Shown here: piece by piece, positions 52,279 to 63,560 of the stretch
Position numbering within the stretch: position 1 is the stretch's first letter
How the letters are laid out: every line of letters begins with the position of its first letter
Assembly (NCBI RefSeq): GCF_025950235.1
Contig: NZ_JAPDDT010000003.1
Location: 434,001 to 498,000 of the forward strand
DNA length: 64,000 nt
Reading direction: 5' to 3'
Source of the DNA: Luteolibacter arcticus
GTDB lineage: Bacteria > Verrucomicrobiota > Verrucomicrobiia > Verrucomicrobiales > Akkermansiaceae
Notes under the pieces: model-generated
The model's input: the letters and a program-made list of their open reading frames with translations, nothing else
What the model was told of the DNA's origin: nothing
Database searches by the model: none
Made by a program: the position numbers and the translations under genes

Positions 52279-54918
52279 TTACGGACTGGTAAATGCGCGG
52301 TAAAACCGACTTGCACCGGTTGCCAGCTCGGCATCATGGACGAAGGTCCACGACCCGGTGCTGGGAGTCGGTGTGGCAATGGTAGCCCAAATCTTCAGAT
52401 CCGTGCTGGTTTGCAGAGTTAATGGAATATTCGGAGTGGTGCTAATTACTAGCGTCACTTCGCCTTCGGCGGTCCGCGAGATGTCGGTGATCCGCAGCGT
52501 TTCGGCAGCTGCCTGCATCGCCGCCAGCGCCATGTCCTTCGCCGCCGTCACGCCTGCCAAATCGGTGGCCGCATTGATCGCTATCTCGCCATTGGTCTTG
52601 GCGGTCGTCAGCATCGTCCACTTCTCTGCGGTGTAGTAGCTTGCTTCCAGATAGGTCGCCAGCGTCGTCGCTAGGTCGCTCATCGCCGCCGCTTTGGCCA
52701 CCGCCAGCGTCTCGGCAATCGTCGGCACCGCATCCATCGCTGCCAGCGCAGCGTTCCTCGCCGTCGCCACGCCTGCGGGATCGGTCGCCGCATCAATCGC
52801 CACGGTGCCATTCGTCTTGGCGTCGTTCAGCATCGTCCAGTTGCCGGCGGTATAGTCCGTTTCCAGGTAGCTCGCCAGCGCCGTCGCCAGGTCGTTCAGC
52901 GCTGGTGCCTTGGCCGCCGCCAGCGTCTCGGCGTAGGTCGGCACCGCATCCATCGCTGCCAGCGCAGCGTTCTTCGCCGTCGCCACGCCTGCCGCATCGG
53001 TAGCCGCCTGAATCGCGATCTCGCCATCCGTTTTTGCGGCTTGCAGCGCCGCCCAGTTCTCGGCGGAGTAGTAGTTAGCTAACAGATAGGTTACCAGCGC
53101 CGGGGCCAATTCATTGATCGCCGCCGCCTTGATCGCCGGTAGAGTCTCGACCAACCCGAGATCCACACCGAGGTGGGTTGTTCCACCCAGAACCTCAATT
53201 TCCGTACCATTAACCAATCCGCCGACCTCGCCGGAGGCGCTGTCGCTGTCGAGCGCTTGATCGCTGCCTTGTTCGGCAGTGGTGGTGCGGAAATCGTTTG
53301 TGATGCCTGAGAGGTCCCAACGGACGAAATAAGTGCCCGGCTGCACATTGCCGAACAGATAGTTCCCGTTGGCATCGGTCACGGTGTTCGCCACCACAAT
53401 TGGCGGTGGATTTCCTACCGGTGGAGTTCCCGTTACCGCTGAGACCGTCGTCGCGAATGCGACGGTGCCGGCCGCCGAACCCGCCAACGCCCGACCGCTT
53501 ATTGTGGTGGAAGCACCAAACGTGACAGCCGCGCCACCGAGGATATTGCCTTCCATGTGGGAATTCGCACCAATGGAAACAGCCCCTTCGACGATCCAGA
53601 AGACATTCGCACTCTTGGCATCATTGATCAGGACCACGTTTCCTACTGAAGCTGTCGTACCAAATGCTCCTGTGATCTGCACGATGAACACAGCCTCAGG
53701 GTCTCCCTGGGCATCGAGAGTAACTGAAGAGGCCAATGTGGCCGCAGCTCCGATCTTGTGAACTCCGGGCGTCAAGGTCGTGCCGCCCAACTCGTAGGCA
53801 GCCGCGGACAAGAGAAAATCAGGGGTTCGATTTTTCCCATCATTGTAAGCGGTGGCAAAGTCCGCCAAAGCGGTCATGGCAACGGCATGACCCGTGGGGT
53901 AAATGGTTCCTGTCGAGGTGATCGCTGGGGCGATGGCACCGGTACCCGAGCCCACATTTCCTGCCACATTGCCGGATCCGGAAATAGCCCCGCCTGACAG
54001 CGCGCCGAAATTGGCAGCAGTTCCGAGGTCGATCGTCAGACTCTCTAAAACCATCTGCATCAGGGTGACCGGCACGTTTGAGAATCCAGTGCTTTCAGCC
54101 GGTTCCTGAATGCCGTTGCCATTCGAGTCGAACCAGACCCGATCGCCCACAACGGAAGGCTCCACCGGTACTGAAACCGTAGTAGCCAATGTGATCGTGC
54201 CAGCAGGCGAACCAGCCAGCGCCCGACCATTGATGGTGGTGGTGGCACCGAATGTGATCGCAGCGCCTCCGAGTATATTTCCCTCCATGTGAGTACCTGC
54301 CCCCATGGAAACGGCCCCTTCCACGACCCAAAAGACATTCTTGCTTCGAGCATCATTCGCCAGAACCACATTCCCTACGGATGCCGTGGCGCCGAATGCT
54401 CCTGCGATTTGGATGATAAAAACGGCATCGGGGTTCCCTTCTGCATTAAGAGTCACCGAGGATGCCAAAGTAGCAGCAGCTCCGATTTTATGAACCCCTG
54501 CCTTCAAGGTCGTCCCGCCCAACTCATAGGCAGCCGCGGACAACAGGACGTCAGGCGTTCGATTCTTACCGTCGTTGTAGGCAGTGGCAAAATCGGTTAG
54601 AGCGGTCGTTGCAGCAGCGTGACCCGTGGGGTAGATGGTTCCAGCCGAGGTGATCGCCGGGGCGATGGCACCGGTGCCCGACCCCACGTCTCCTTTGACG
54701 TGACCGGTTCCCGAAATAGCCCCACCTGCCAGAGCTCCGAAATTGGCGGAAGTCCCAAGGTCGACTGGCACCGGATTGGCCGCCACCAAGGTACCGCAAG
54801 GGACCGCCACGACCATCGCCAAGACAAGGCCATGGAGCGTCAGCCGCACTTTTGCACATAAACGCGAGCCGTATGTGTGCGTCGGGTTGTCATCTCTACT
54901 TTTGAAATTTATCATCAA
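52279..54918 (-). CDS. Ice-binding-like (DUF3494) adhesin with nested SdrD B domain and FIVAR-like repeats
   Basis: 879 residues from ATG 54918 (ATG 54915 also possible); signal peptide LTLHGLVLAMVVAVPCGTLVAA. DUF3494 copy 1, residues 51-250 (DLGTSANFGALAGGAISGTG, AGTIYPTGHA, FWVVEGAVSMGAG, MEGNILGGAAITFG). Residues 255-290 begin an SdrD B-like domain (VGDRVWFDSNGNGIQEPAE). DUF3494 copy 2 at 293-493. The SdrD part resumes at 510-590 (TDANGNYLFGNVQPGTYFVRWDL, SDQALDSDS). Three 70-residue FIVAR-like helical repeats at 596-803. A C-terminal module ends RFYRAFTSP. Probably a secreted or surface adhesin that binds ice or another ordered surface. It lies beside an IS66 remnant, and its bases are less GC-rich than the neighbours. 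Confidence 0.88.
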   Translation of the reverse strand: MMINFKSRDDNPTHTYGSRLCAKVRLTLHGLVLAMVVAVPCGTLVAANPVPVDLGTSANFGALAGGAISGTGHVKGDVGSGTGAIAPAITSAGTIYPTGHAAATTALTDFATAYNDGKNRTPDVLLSAAAYELGGTTLKAGVHKIGAAATLASSVTLNAEGNPDAVFIIQIAGAFGATASVGNVVLANDARSKNVFWVVEGAVSMGAGTHMEGNILGGAAITFGATTTINGRALAGSPAGTITLATTVSVPVEPSVVGDRVWFDSNGNGIQEPAESTGFSNVPVTLMQMVLESLTIDLGTAANFGALSGGAISGSGNVAGNVGSGTGAIAPAITSTGTIYPTGHAVAMTALADFATAYNDGKNRTPDFLLSAAAYELGGTTLTPGVHKIGAAATLASSVTLDAQGDPEAVFIVQITGAFGTTASVGNVVLINDAKSANVFWIVEGAVSIGANSHMEGNILGGAAVTFGASTTISGRALAGSAAGTVAFATTVSAVTGTPPVGNPPPIVVANTVTDANGNYLFGNVQPGTYFVRWDLSGITNDFRTTTAEQGSDQALDSDSASGEVGGLVNGTEIEVLGGTTHLGVDLGLVETLPAIKAAAINELAPALVTYLLANYYSAENWAALQAAKTDGEIAIQAATDAAGVATAKNAALAAMDAVPTYAETLAAAKAPALNDLATALASYLETDYTAGNWTMLNDAKTNGTVAIDAATDPAGVATARNAALAAMDAVPTIAETLAVAKAAAMSDLATTLATYLEASYYTAEKWTMLTTAKTNGEIAINAATDLAGVTAAKDMALAAMQAAAETLRITDISRTAEGEVTLVISTTPNIPLTLQTSTDLKIWATIATPTPSTGSWTFVHDAELATGASRFYRAFTSP
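52510..53133 (-). repeat. Three FIVAR-like protein repeats of about 70 codons
   Basis: Each unit reads like LATxLAxYLExxYYTAExW, then a KTNGEIAI core, an AATDxAGVATAKNAALAAMD stretch and VPT. The units are similar at the DNA level too, suggesting recent tandem duplication. Confidence 0.75.
53440..54768 (-). repeat. Direct duplication of the DUF3494 domain coding region
   Basis: Copy 1 is about 54169-54768 and copy 2 about 53440-54042, offset 726 bp. The proteins differ at roughly one residue in five, and long stretches such as AIAPAITS, FATAYNDGKNRTPD and AAAYELGGTTL are identical. Confidence 0.8.
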
Positions 54919-55892
54919 ATATACTGTTGGGACGTGATTAGGTTGAAGCAGTGATTGCTCCTAGGAATTTGCTTTCGCGTTGAAAGCCGTTGGAAGTGCC
55001 GCTGGCCGGACCGGACTGCGGAAAAGAGGACGCTGACCCCAGTAGGGATGGTTGGACGTGTGACATGTGTTTTTGATTTCGATTTCGTTGTGGATTCAGG
55101 CGGATTTCCCGGAGTTCCAGGAAAAACCAAATATCAAATCCGCGAATCTTTCTGATTATTGAGATCTTAACTCCATTGCAATGCTTTTCTTAACATTTCA
55201 GAAACCAAGGCATCACTTTTGAGGATATCAGGAACAAATACCTCTCAAAACTTGCTCATGACAAGCCGAGCGCCATCGCGGTTGAGTTGCCCGGCTTATC
55301 CGCAAATGGGTGCGGCCCCGGTAGCGCCCGCAACGAGTTTGCCTTCACCAAGACGGAAGCCGAACACAGCCTGGCGGCAGCACAGCCGTCTCCAGAGCCA
55401 GATGGTGAGTAGGCCTTGACCCGGCACCTTCACCCCAACACGAAACCGCATGAGAGCTCGACTTCCCGATGCGGGAGATCAGGCACGGCCTGCGATCCCC
55501 GGTTCTGCCTCCCTCCGGCACCGCGCTCTTCGTTTCCAGCAACGTCTCGTTGGTGAAACTCGCCGTCAGCGATCGTCTGGCCGAATCGAGAGTTGGGTGC
55601 CAGCAGTTCCGAAAAGCCCACCTCTTTGAAAATTCGGTGGCGATCCAGTGAAATGGGTCACCGCATGAATTGCTGCAACCCGTTGAGAACAAGACGGCCG
55701 CGGCAGCCAGCTCGCCCTCCGGGTTACCCGCTAGCTTGCACTTCTCGTGATTGGATGAAGGGTCGTCACAACCCCCGCAGCGTTCAAACTGACGGCCTCC
55801 GGAGTCGTTCTCGTCGGGCGGCCTCGCCCGTCCGAGAGACGGACCTTAACGAAGAACCGGAAGACCTGACTCACCCGAAGTGGTGGGTGAGT
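54919..55892. other. 974-base gap between the adhesin gene and tRNA-Pro
   Basis: No convincing gene. 55140-55220 is AT-rich and may hold the adhesin promoter. On the minus strand 55705-55736 can fold with a 7-bp stem AGCTAGC/GCTGGCT enclosing a GGG-TAA-CCC hairpin, and the whole 55385-55880 stretch has a structured-RNA look. A degenerate group II intron or another mobile-element relic is possible but not shown. Confidence 0.4.
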
Positions 55893-55969
55893 TGGTCGGG
55901 GCGGCCAGATTCGAACTGACGACATCCTGCTCCCAAAGCAGGCGCTCTACCAGGCTGAGCTACGCCCCG
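55893..55969 (-). tRNA. tRNA-Pro (anticodon TGG), CCA encoded
   Basis: Cloverleaf visible on the minus strand: acceptor CGGGGCG pairing with CGCCCCG, D-arm GCTC-AGCCTGGTA-GAGC, anticodon stem CCTGC/GCAGG with loop TTTGGGA (anticodon TGG), T-loop GTTCGAATC, discriminator A and an encoded CCA end. 77 bases. It is located 85 bases after gyrA on the same strand. Confidence 0.96.
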
Positions 55970-56003
55970 TCACGTGACGGGCGGGAAAATGGGTGGACCG
56001 GAC

Positions 56004-56035
56004 CGGGGTGGCAAGACGAAAGCCTCACCACCCCG
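56004..56035 (-). terminator. Hairpin between gyrA and tRNA-Pro
   Basis: Stem CGGGGTGG / CCACCCCG with a 16-nt loop, 20 bases after the gyrA stop. There is no T-tract, so the tRNA may also be made by read-through. Confidence 0.5.
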
Positions 56036-56054
56036 CTCTTTAATTCATCTAAAA

Positions 56055-58793
56055 TCAGGTGACGTCATCGCCGCTTGGCTCCTCGCCCTGCGATTCACCG
56101 CCTGGAGGTGCTTCGCCCGGCTCGTCGGAAGGCGTATCGGAAACCTCACCCGCGGCATCTTCGCCGTCCGGAATGACGATCGAGACGTCCTGCAGCTTCT
56201 CTCCCTCCTTGAGCGTGAGGAGCTTGACGCCTTGGGCGACGCGGCCGGTCTCGCGGATCCCCTTCTCGCCGCCGACCTTGATGCGGATGCTCTGGCCGGT
56301 GGAGGTCATGAGCATCAGTTCGTCTTCCTCGGTGACGGCCACGGCGCTGACGACCTTGCCGGTCTTCTCGGTGACGTTGAGTGTCTTCACACCGAGGCCG
56401 CCGCGGCGGAGGGAGCGATAGCTGGAGAACGCGGTGCGTTTGCCGAGACCGTTTTCCGAGGCGACGAGCAACATCGTTTCCTCCGAAACGATCGCCATGC
56501 CGACAACATAGTCGTCCTTCCGCAGGCGGATGCCCGTGACACCCGCGGTCGCACGGCCTTGCGGGCGAATCTGCGGCCTGCCTTCGTCTTCGGTGGCTTC
56601 TTCCTCCGACTCCGGCTCCTCGCCATCGTCGGGCTCTCCTTGGGGTTTCTTGTAAACGCCTTCGGTAAATTTGATGCTCATGCCATCCCGCGTGACGAGG
56701 ATGATCTCGTCCTCACCGCTGGTGAGGCTCACACCGATGAGATCGTTGCCCTCGTCCAGATTGATCGCCGTGAGACCCGCTTTGCGGTAGTTGCGGAAGT
56801 CATTGAGCGCGGTCTTCTTCACCTTGCCATTGCGAGTGGCGAAGAAGATGTAACCGGCATCCTCGCGGAAGGTGACGTCGTTACCATTGTCATCGGTGGC
56901 GCGCTCCAGACGCAGCAGCGCGGCGATCTTCTCATCCGGCTTGAGGTCGAGGACGTTCTTGATGCTGCGGCCGGTCGAGGTGCGCGAACCTTCCGGCAAG
57001 CCATACACCCGCTCCACATAAACGCGGCCGGTATTGGTGAAGAACAGCAGGTAATCGTGCGCCTGGACGCTGAAGAGGTGCTCGATGAAGTCGTTCGCCT
57101 CGTCCTTGCCGGTGGCTTTGGTCTCCATGCCCTTGAGACCCTTGCCGCCACGTCCCTGCAAGCGGTATTCGCTGGCCGGGGTGCGCTTGACGTAGCCGCG
57201 ATGCGAAAGCGTCACGATCATCGCGTCATTGGCGATGAGCTCTTCCATGGCGATCTCGCCGGCCTCGGCGAGGATCGGGCACTTGCGCGGCGTGGCGTGC
57301 TTTTCCTTCAGCGCGCGAAGCTCGTCCTTGATGATGTTCAGCACGCGCTCCTCGCGGGCAAGAATGTCGAGCAGGTCCTTGATCGTCTCGAGGATCTCGT
57401 CGTACTCGCCCTTCACCTTGTCGCGTTCGAGACCGGTGAGCTGATAGAGGCGGAGTTCCAGGATCGCATTCACCTGGCGCTCGCTGAAGACGTAGCGATC
57501 CCCCTGCACCGCGGCCTGCGAGCGGATGAGGATACCCAGCCCTTCCGCCGTGGCGGTGGAGAATTGGTAGGCGGCCAGGCGCTCGCGGGCCTCGTCGCGA
57601 TTCTTCGAATCGCGGATGATCTTGATGAAGTCATCGAGGTGACCAAGCGCGAGCAGGAACGCCTCTAACAGCTCGGCCCGTTCCTCGGCCTTCCCTAACA
57701 GGAAGCGGGTGCGCCGGATGATGACCTCGCGGCGGTGCTCGATGTAGGCGTCGATCGCTTCCTTGAGCGAAAGCTGCTTCGGGCGGTTCTTGTGAATCGC
57801 CAGCATGTTCACGCTGAAGGAAGTCTCCAGCGCGGTGAGCTTGAAGAGCTGCGCCACCACGACCTGCGCGCGGGCATCGCGCTTCAGCTCGATCTCGATG
57901 CGGGTCTCCTCGTCGGAGAGGTCGCGCATGCCGGAAATGCCAGTGAGCACCTTCTCGTTCACCAGCTCGGCGATGCGCTCTTGCAGCACGGCGCGGTTCA
58001 CGCCGTAGGGCACCTCGCGGATGACGATGAGCGACTTGCCGTTCTCGTTTTCCTCGATCTCGACCTTACCGCGGAGGCGCATCGAGCCCCGGCCGGTGCG
58101 GAAGTATTCCTCGATGCCACGGATGCCGCGGATCTCGCAGGAGACAGGAAAGTCCGGCCCCTTGATGTGCTGCATCAGCTCCGGCAGCGTGATCTCCGGA
58201 TTGTCGATTTGCGCGCAGATGCCATCGATCACTTCGCCGAGATTGTGCGGCGCAAGGTTCGTCGCCATGCCGACCGCGATGCCGGTGCCGCCATTGACGA
58301 GGAAGTTCGGGAACGCGGAAGGCAGCACGGTGGGCTCTTCCTGCGAGCCGTCGTAGTTCGGCTGGAAGTCGACGGTGTCCTTGTCGAGGTCCTCCATCAT
58401 CGCCATGCCGAGGTGATGCAAGCGCGCCTCGGTATACCGCATGGACGCCGCAGCATCGCCTTCCACCGAGCCGAAGTTACCCTGACCATCCACCAGCATC
58501 TCGCGCATCGACCATGGCTGACCCATGTTCACGAGCGTCGAGTAGATCGATTGGTCGCCGTGCGGGTGATAGTTACCCATCGTTTCACCGACGATCTTGG
58601 CGCACTTCACGTGAGCCTTGCCGGGCGTCACGCCGAGCTGGCGCATCGCGTAGAGCACGCGGCGCTGCGAGGGCTTGAGACCGTCGCGGACATCCGGCAG
58701 AGCGCGCGAGATGATGACCGACATCGAGTACTCGAGGAACGAGTTCGACAGTTCCTCGGCGACGTTGATGGGCTTGATCGATTCTTGGGACAT
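56055..58793 (-). CDS. gyrA: DNA gyrase subunit A
   Basis: 912 residues. Breakage-reunion domain: [33 protein letters not shown]-type N-terminus (visible here as [20 protein letters not shown]), [12 protein letters not shown], and the catalytic tyrosine in [11 protein letters not shown]. Six-bladed C-terminal pinwheel with the GyrA box as [10 protein letters not shown]. An acidic insertion ([15 protein letters not shown]) interrupts the C-terminal domain around residues 690-720, and the tail after about 870 is also acidic ([10 protein letters not shown]). Introduces negative supercoils with GyrB. Starts 12 bases after a small gene of the gyrB-gyrA unit. Confidence 0.97.
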   Translation of the reverse strand: [912 protein letters not shown]

Positions 58794-58805
58794 GCGGGAA
58801 AAAGG

Positions 58806-59189
58806 TCAGGCGCGGGTGAGTGCGTTGGCAGAAACGAAAAGATTGCGAAGGCGGAATTCAGCAGGGCTTTCCTGAAGCAGAACCATGCGAAGATTGTGGG
58901 ACCGCGCGGCGAAACGCGGCTCCTCCAGCGCGCGGGAAGAGCCCTTCGCCCAATCCGGCACGCGGAGCCGGTGCTTATTGGCCAGCCAGGCTGCGGTGGC
59001 CGCGAGAAACGCGTCGGCGTGACCTCCATCGCGCAGAGAAGGCTCAAGCAAGGCGGGCTCCTCCTCGATGAGTGACAAATCCGGCCGCTCGCGAAAGCGA
59101 TCGAGAAAGTCGCGCAGCCCGTAGCCGAAATCCTCTTCGCTGCGTACGTCCGAGAAGGCTTCGGACATCGGAATGGCGAGTGCTTTCAA
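58806..59189 (-). CDS. Small partner protein of the DUF6036-like nucleotidyltransferase
   Basis: 127 residues. The start overlaps the stop of the nucleotidyltransferase gene (ATGA, 59186-59189), so translation is coupled. Composition is soluble and helical: a DAFLAATAAWLANKHRLRVP segment, VPDWAKGS, and a C-terminal SPAEFRLRNLFVSANALTRA. From memory, a pattern like (D-A-x-x-A-A-x-A-x-x-L-A...P-x-W...P-A-x-F-R-x-R-x-x-F-V) is typical of proteins found beside DUF6036 nucleotidyltransferases, usually with an N-terminal HTH; here no clear HTH is seen. Predicted antitoxin or regulator by position only. gyrA follows 12 bases downstream. Confidence 0.6.
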   Translation of the reverse strand: MKALAIPMSEAFSDVRSEEDFGYGLRDFLDRFRERPDLSLIEEEPALLEPSLRDGGHADAFLAATAAWLANKHRLRVPDWAKGSSRALEEPRFAARSHNLRMVLLQESPAEFRLRNLFVSANALTRA

Positions 59190-59749
59190 AACGCGCCTCC
59201 TTCCATCTCCCCGACGATCTCCTCGATGAAGAACGCAGCCTTCGCGGGGATCATGTCCGCCGGACAGTAGCCGGCGACGACATCAAGAATTTCCCTGCTC
59301 GAAGTGAACCCGAGTTCCTTGCAGAGCAACACGATGTCTCCCCTGTCCCCCCCGGTGTCGTAGCCGGCGACGCGGCTCGCCATGCACTTCATCGCCAGAA
59401 GGTAGCGGGTGGACGGTCGGAGAATGCGGAGATTCGGCCACTGCGGCATGCCTTCATCTGTCAGTTCGCCCGCTGCCGAGACGAATCCCTTGACGCCATC
59501 GTTCAGCCAGGAAGCCGGGAGTTCCAGATCTTCCGCCACCTGCTCTGCCGCCTTGGAGATTTCGCTCTTGGGGATGAACACCGCATCGACATCCCGGGTG
59601 GATAAACGGGCATCGAACGCAAGGATCATCGTGGCACCGCCAAAGATGCAAAGCTCCCCCATGACGCCTTTCCCTTGGAGAATCGCGTCGAGAGCATCAA
59701 GGGCAGCTAGAATCCGCTCCCTTGTCAGCTTTGGATCGTCACCGGGCAT
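59186..59749 (-). CDS. DUF6036/AbiEii-like nucleotidyltransferase
   Basis: 187 residues. Nucleotidyltransferase signature LCIFGGATMILAFDARLSTRDVDAVF: the GG-x-(T/S) motif, then the D-x-D metal-binding pair. YLLAMKCMASRVAGYDTGGDRGDIVLLCKELG resembles the middle helices of AbiEii-like proteins. No membrane segments. It begins 3 bases after the gyrB stop and overlaps the next gene by 4 bases. By family it could be the toxin-type NTase of a toxin-antitoxin pair that modifies RNA ends; that it sits inside the gyrase transcription unit is the notable point. Confidence 0.72.
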   Translation of the reverse strand: MPGDDPKLTRERILAALDALDAILQGKGVMGELCIFGGATMILAFDARLSTRDVDAVFIPKSEISKAAEQVAEDLELPASWLNDGVKGFVSAAGELTDEGMPQWPNLRILRPSTRYLLAMKCMASRVAGYDTGGDRGDIVLLCKELGFTSSREILDVVAGYCPADMIPAKAAFFIEEIVGEMEGGAF

Positions 59750-59752
59750 CGA

Positions 59753-62368
<2,616 letters not shown>

Positions 62369-62433
62369 CTATTTTTGACCTCACCCAATCGACTTAAAAT
62401 CAACCTCTTACAATCCCCGTAAAAGGCTTCAAA

Positions 62434-63501
62434 TCAGGCCATCCCGAGACACTCGCGCTGCCAGTTCAGCAGCACCTCTTCCGGAGTCGCTTCACCGTCT
62501 GCAATCAACTCGATGAGGGAGCGTGGAGCAATCAAGGAGCCGTCGATATCGAGCGCCGCCGCCTTGGCATCGCGGAGCGAAATCAAGGCCGCCACGCGGG
62601 CGTCAAATTCCGAATCGCGCCGCCTCCGCAGGCCGCGAGGTTTCTCCGGCCACTCCTGGGGATCGCGGGCGCGCGCGACTTCCAAGGCGTCGGTCAAGCG
62701 CTTGCGACGTTCCGGGCGGTAGTGGGGCGGGATCTCGATTCGTTTGGCCGCCGCGAGCGACAGGCTCCAGTCGATGAGTTGTCGATTGGTCGCCACCATG
62801 AAGGACGGGCGATCCCACGAGGAGGCCTCGAGATCCCGCCATTCCCACAGCGACTTGAGAAAATTCAGGCCGCAGCGATCCAGCCTGCCGGACCCCTGGA
62901 TCCTCCACGGCTCCCCGCGCGTCTCATCCCGCTCCAGCACCTTGATACGAGCGGCATCGCAGCTTTCCAGGAACCATTCGTAGCGGCCCTTCGACTGAAG
63001 CTCCGCGGAGATTTTCTCTCCCATCGGCAGCAGGAAATGCACGTCGTTGAGCGCGTATTCCATCATCTTCGGCGAGAGTGGGCGCTTGCCCCAATCCGCC
63101 TTCTGCGACGATTTGGAGAGCACCACGCCGAAATACAGCTCGACCAGATCCGCCAAACCGAAACGCCTCACCCCGAGCAGCCGGGCACCGATCTGGGTGT
63201 CATAGACCGCCGGCGGCAGAACCCCGAAGGACCGGCGCAGCATGGTCATGTCGTAATCGGCCCCGTGCATCCACACGGTCCGCCCCTCGAGGAAGGCTCC
63301 CAGAGGTGCAAGATTTTCGATCTCGAGAGGGTCGATCAGGACATTCTCCCCAGAGCAGGAGAACTGTACCAGACAGAGGGATTCGCGGTAGCGATGGAGG
63401 CTGTCCGCCTCGGTATCGATGGCGCAAAGGTCCGAGGGTTCCGAGCGACTCAAGAGCGCTGCAAGATCTTCAGACGTGTGGACCAAAACAGGTGACGACA
63501 T
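62434..63501 (-). CDS. rnd: Ribonuclease D
   Basis: 355 residues. DEDDy 3'-5' exonuclease motifs: Exo I CAIDTEADSLH, Exo II MHGADYDMTML, Exo III YALNDVHFLLP with Tyr and Asp. C-terminal HRDC-type region includes ATNRQLIDWSLSLAA. The protein trims the 3' ends of tRNAs and other stable RNAs. Located upstream of gyrB on the same strand, not clearly co-transcribed with it. Confidence 0.93.
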   Translation of the reverse strand: MSSPVLVHTSEDLAALLSRSEPSDLCAIDTEADSLHRYRESLCLVQFSCSGENVLIDPLEIENLAPLGAFLEGRTVWMHGADYDMTMLRRSFGVLPPAVYDTQIGARLLGVRRFGLADLVELYFGVVLSKSSQKADWGKRPLSPKMMEYALNDVHFLLPMGEKISAELQSKGRYEWFLESCDAARIKVLERDETRGEPWRIQGSGRLDRCGLNFLKSLWEWRDLEASSWDRPSFMVATNRQLIDWSLSLAAAKRIEIPPHYRPERRKRLTDALEVARARDPQEWPEKPRGLRRRRDSEFDARVAALISLRDAKAAALDIDGSLIAPRSLIELIADGEATPEEVLLNWQRECLGMA

Positions 63502-63524
63502 GGAAAAAGCGAATGGGCTCCATG

Positions 63525-63560
63525 GAAAAGCTCCGGACCCCTATGACAGGCTCCGGAGCT
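63525..63560 (-). terminator. Terminator of the partial gene at the right edge
   Basis: 9-bp stem AGCTCCGGA / TCCGGAGCT with a 14-nt loop; on the minus strand it continues into T4 (counting the stem end), between the last gene and rnd. Confidence 0.75.

Noticed and set aside
55893-55969. Integration (att) duplication at tRNA-Pro
   Set aside because: No second copy of the tRNA 3' end was found in the window.
55974-57668. Long open frame on the plus strand opposite gyrA (564 codons), and a similar one at 57735-59075
   Set aside because: Both are antisense to the clearly coding gyrA and small genes; in GC-rich DNA the opposite frame often stays open. No protein family resemblance.
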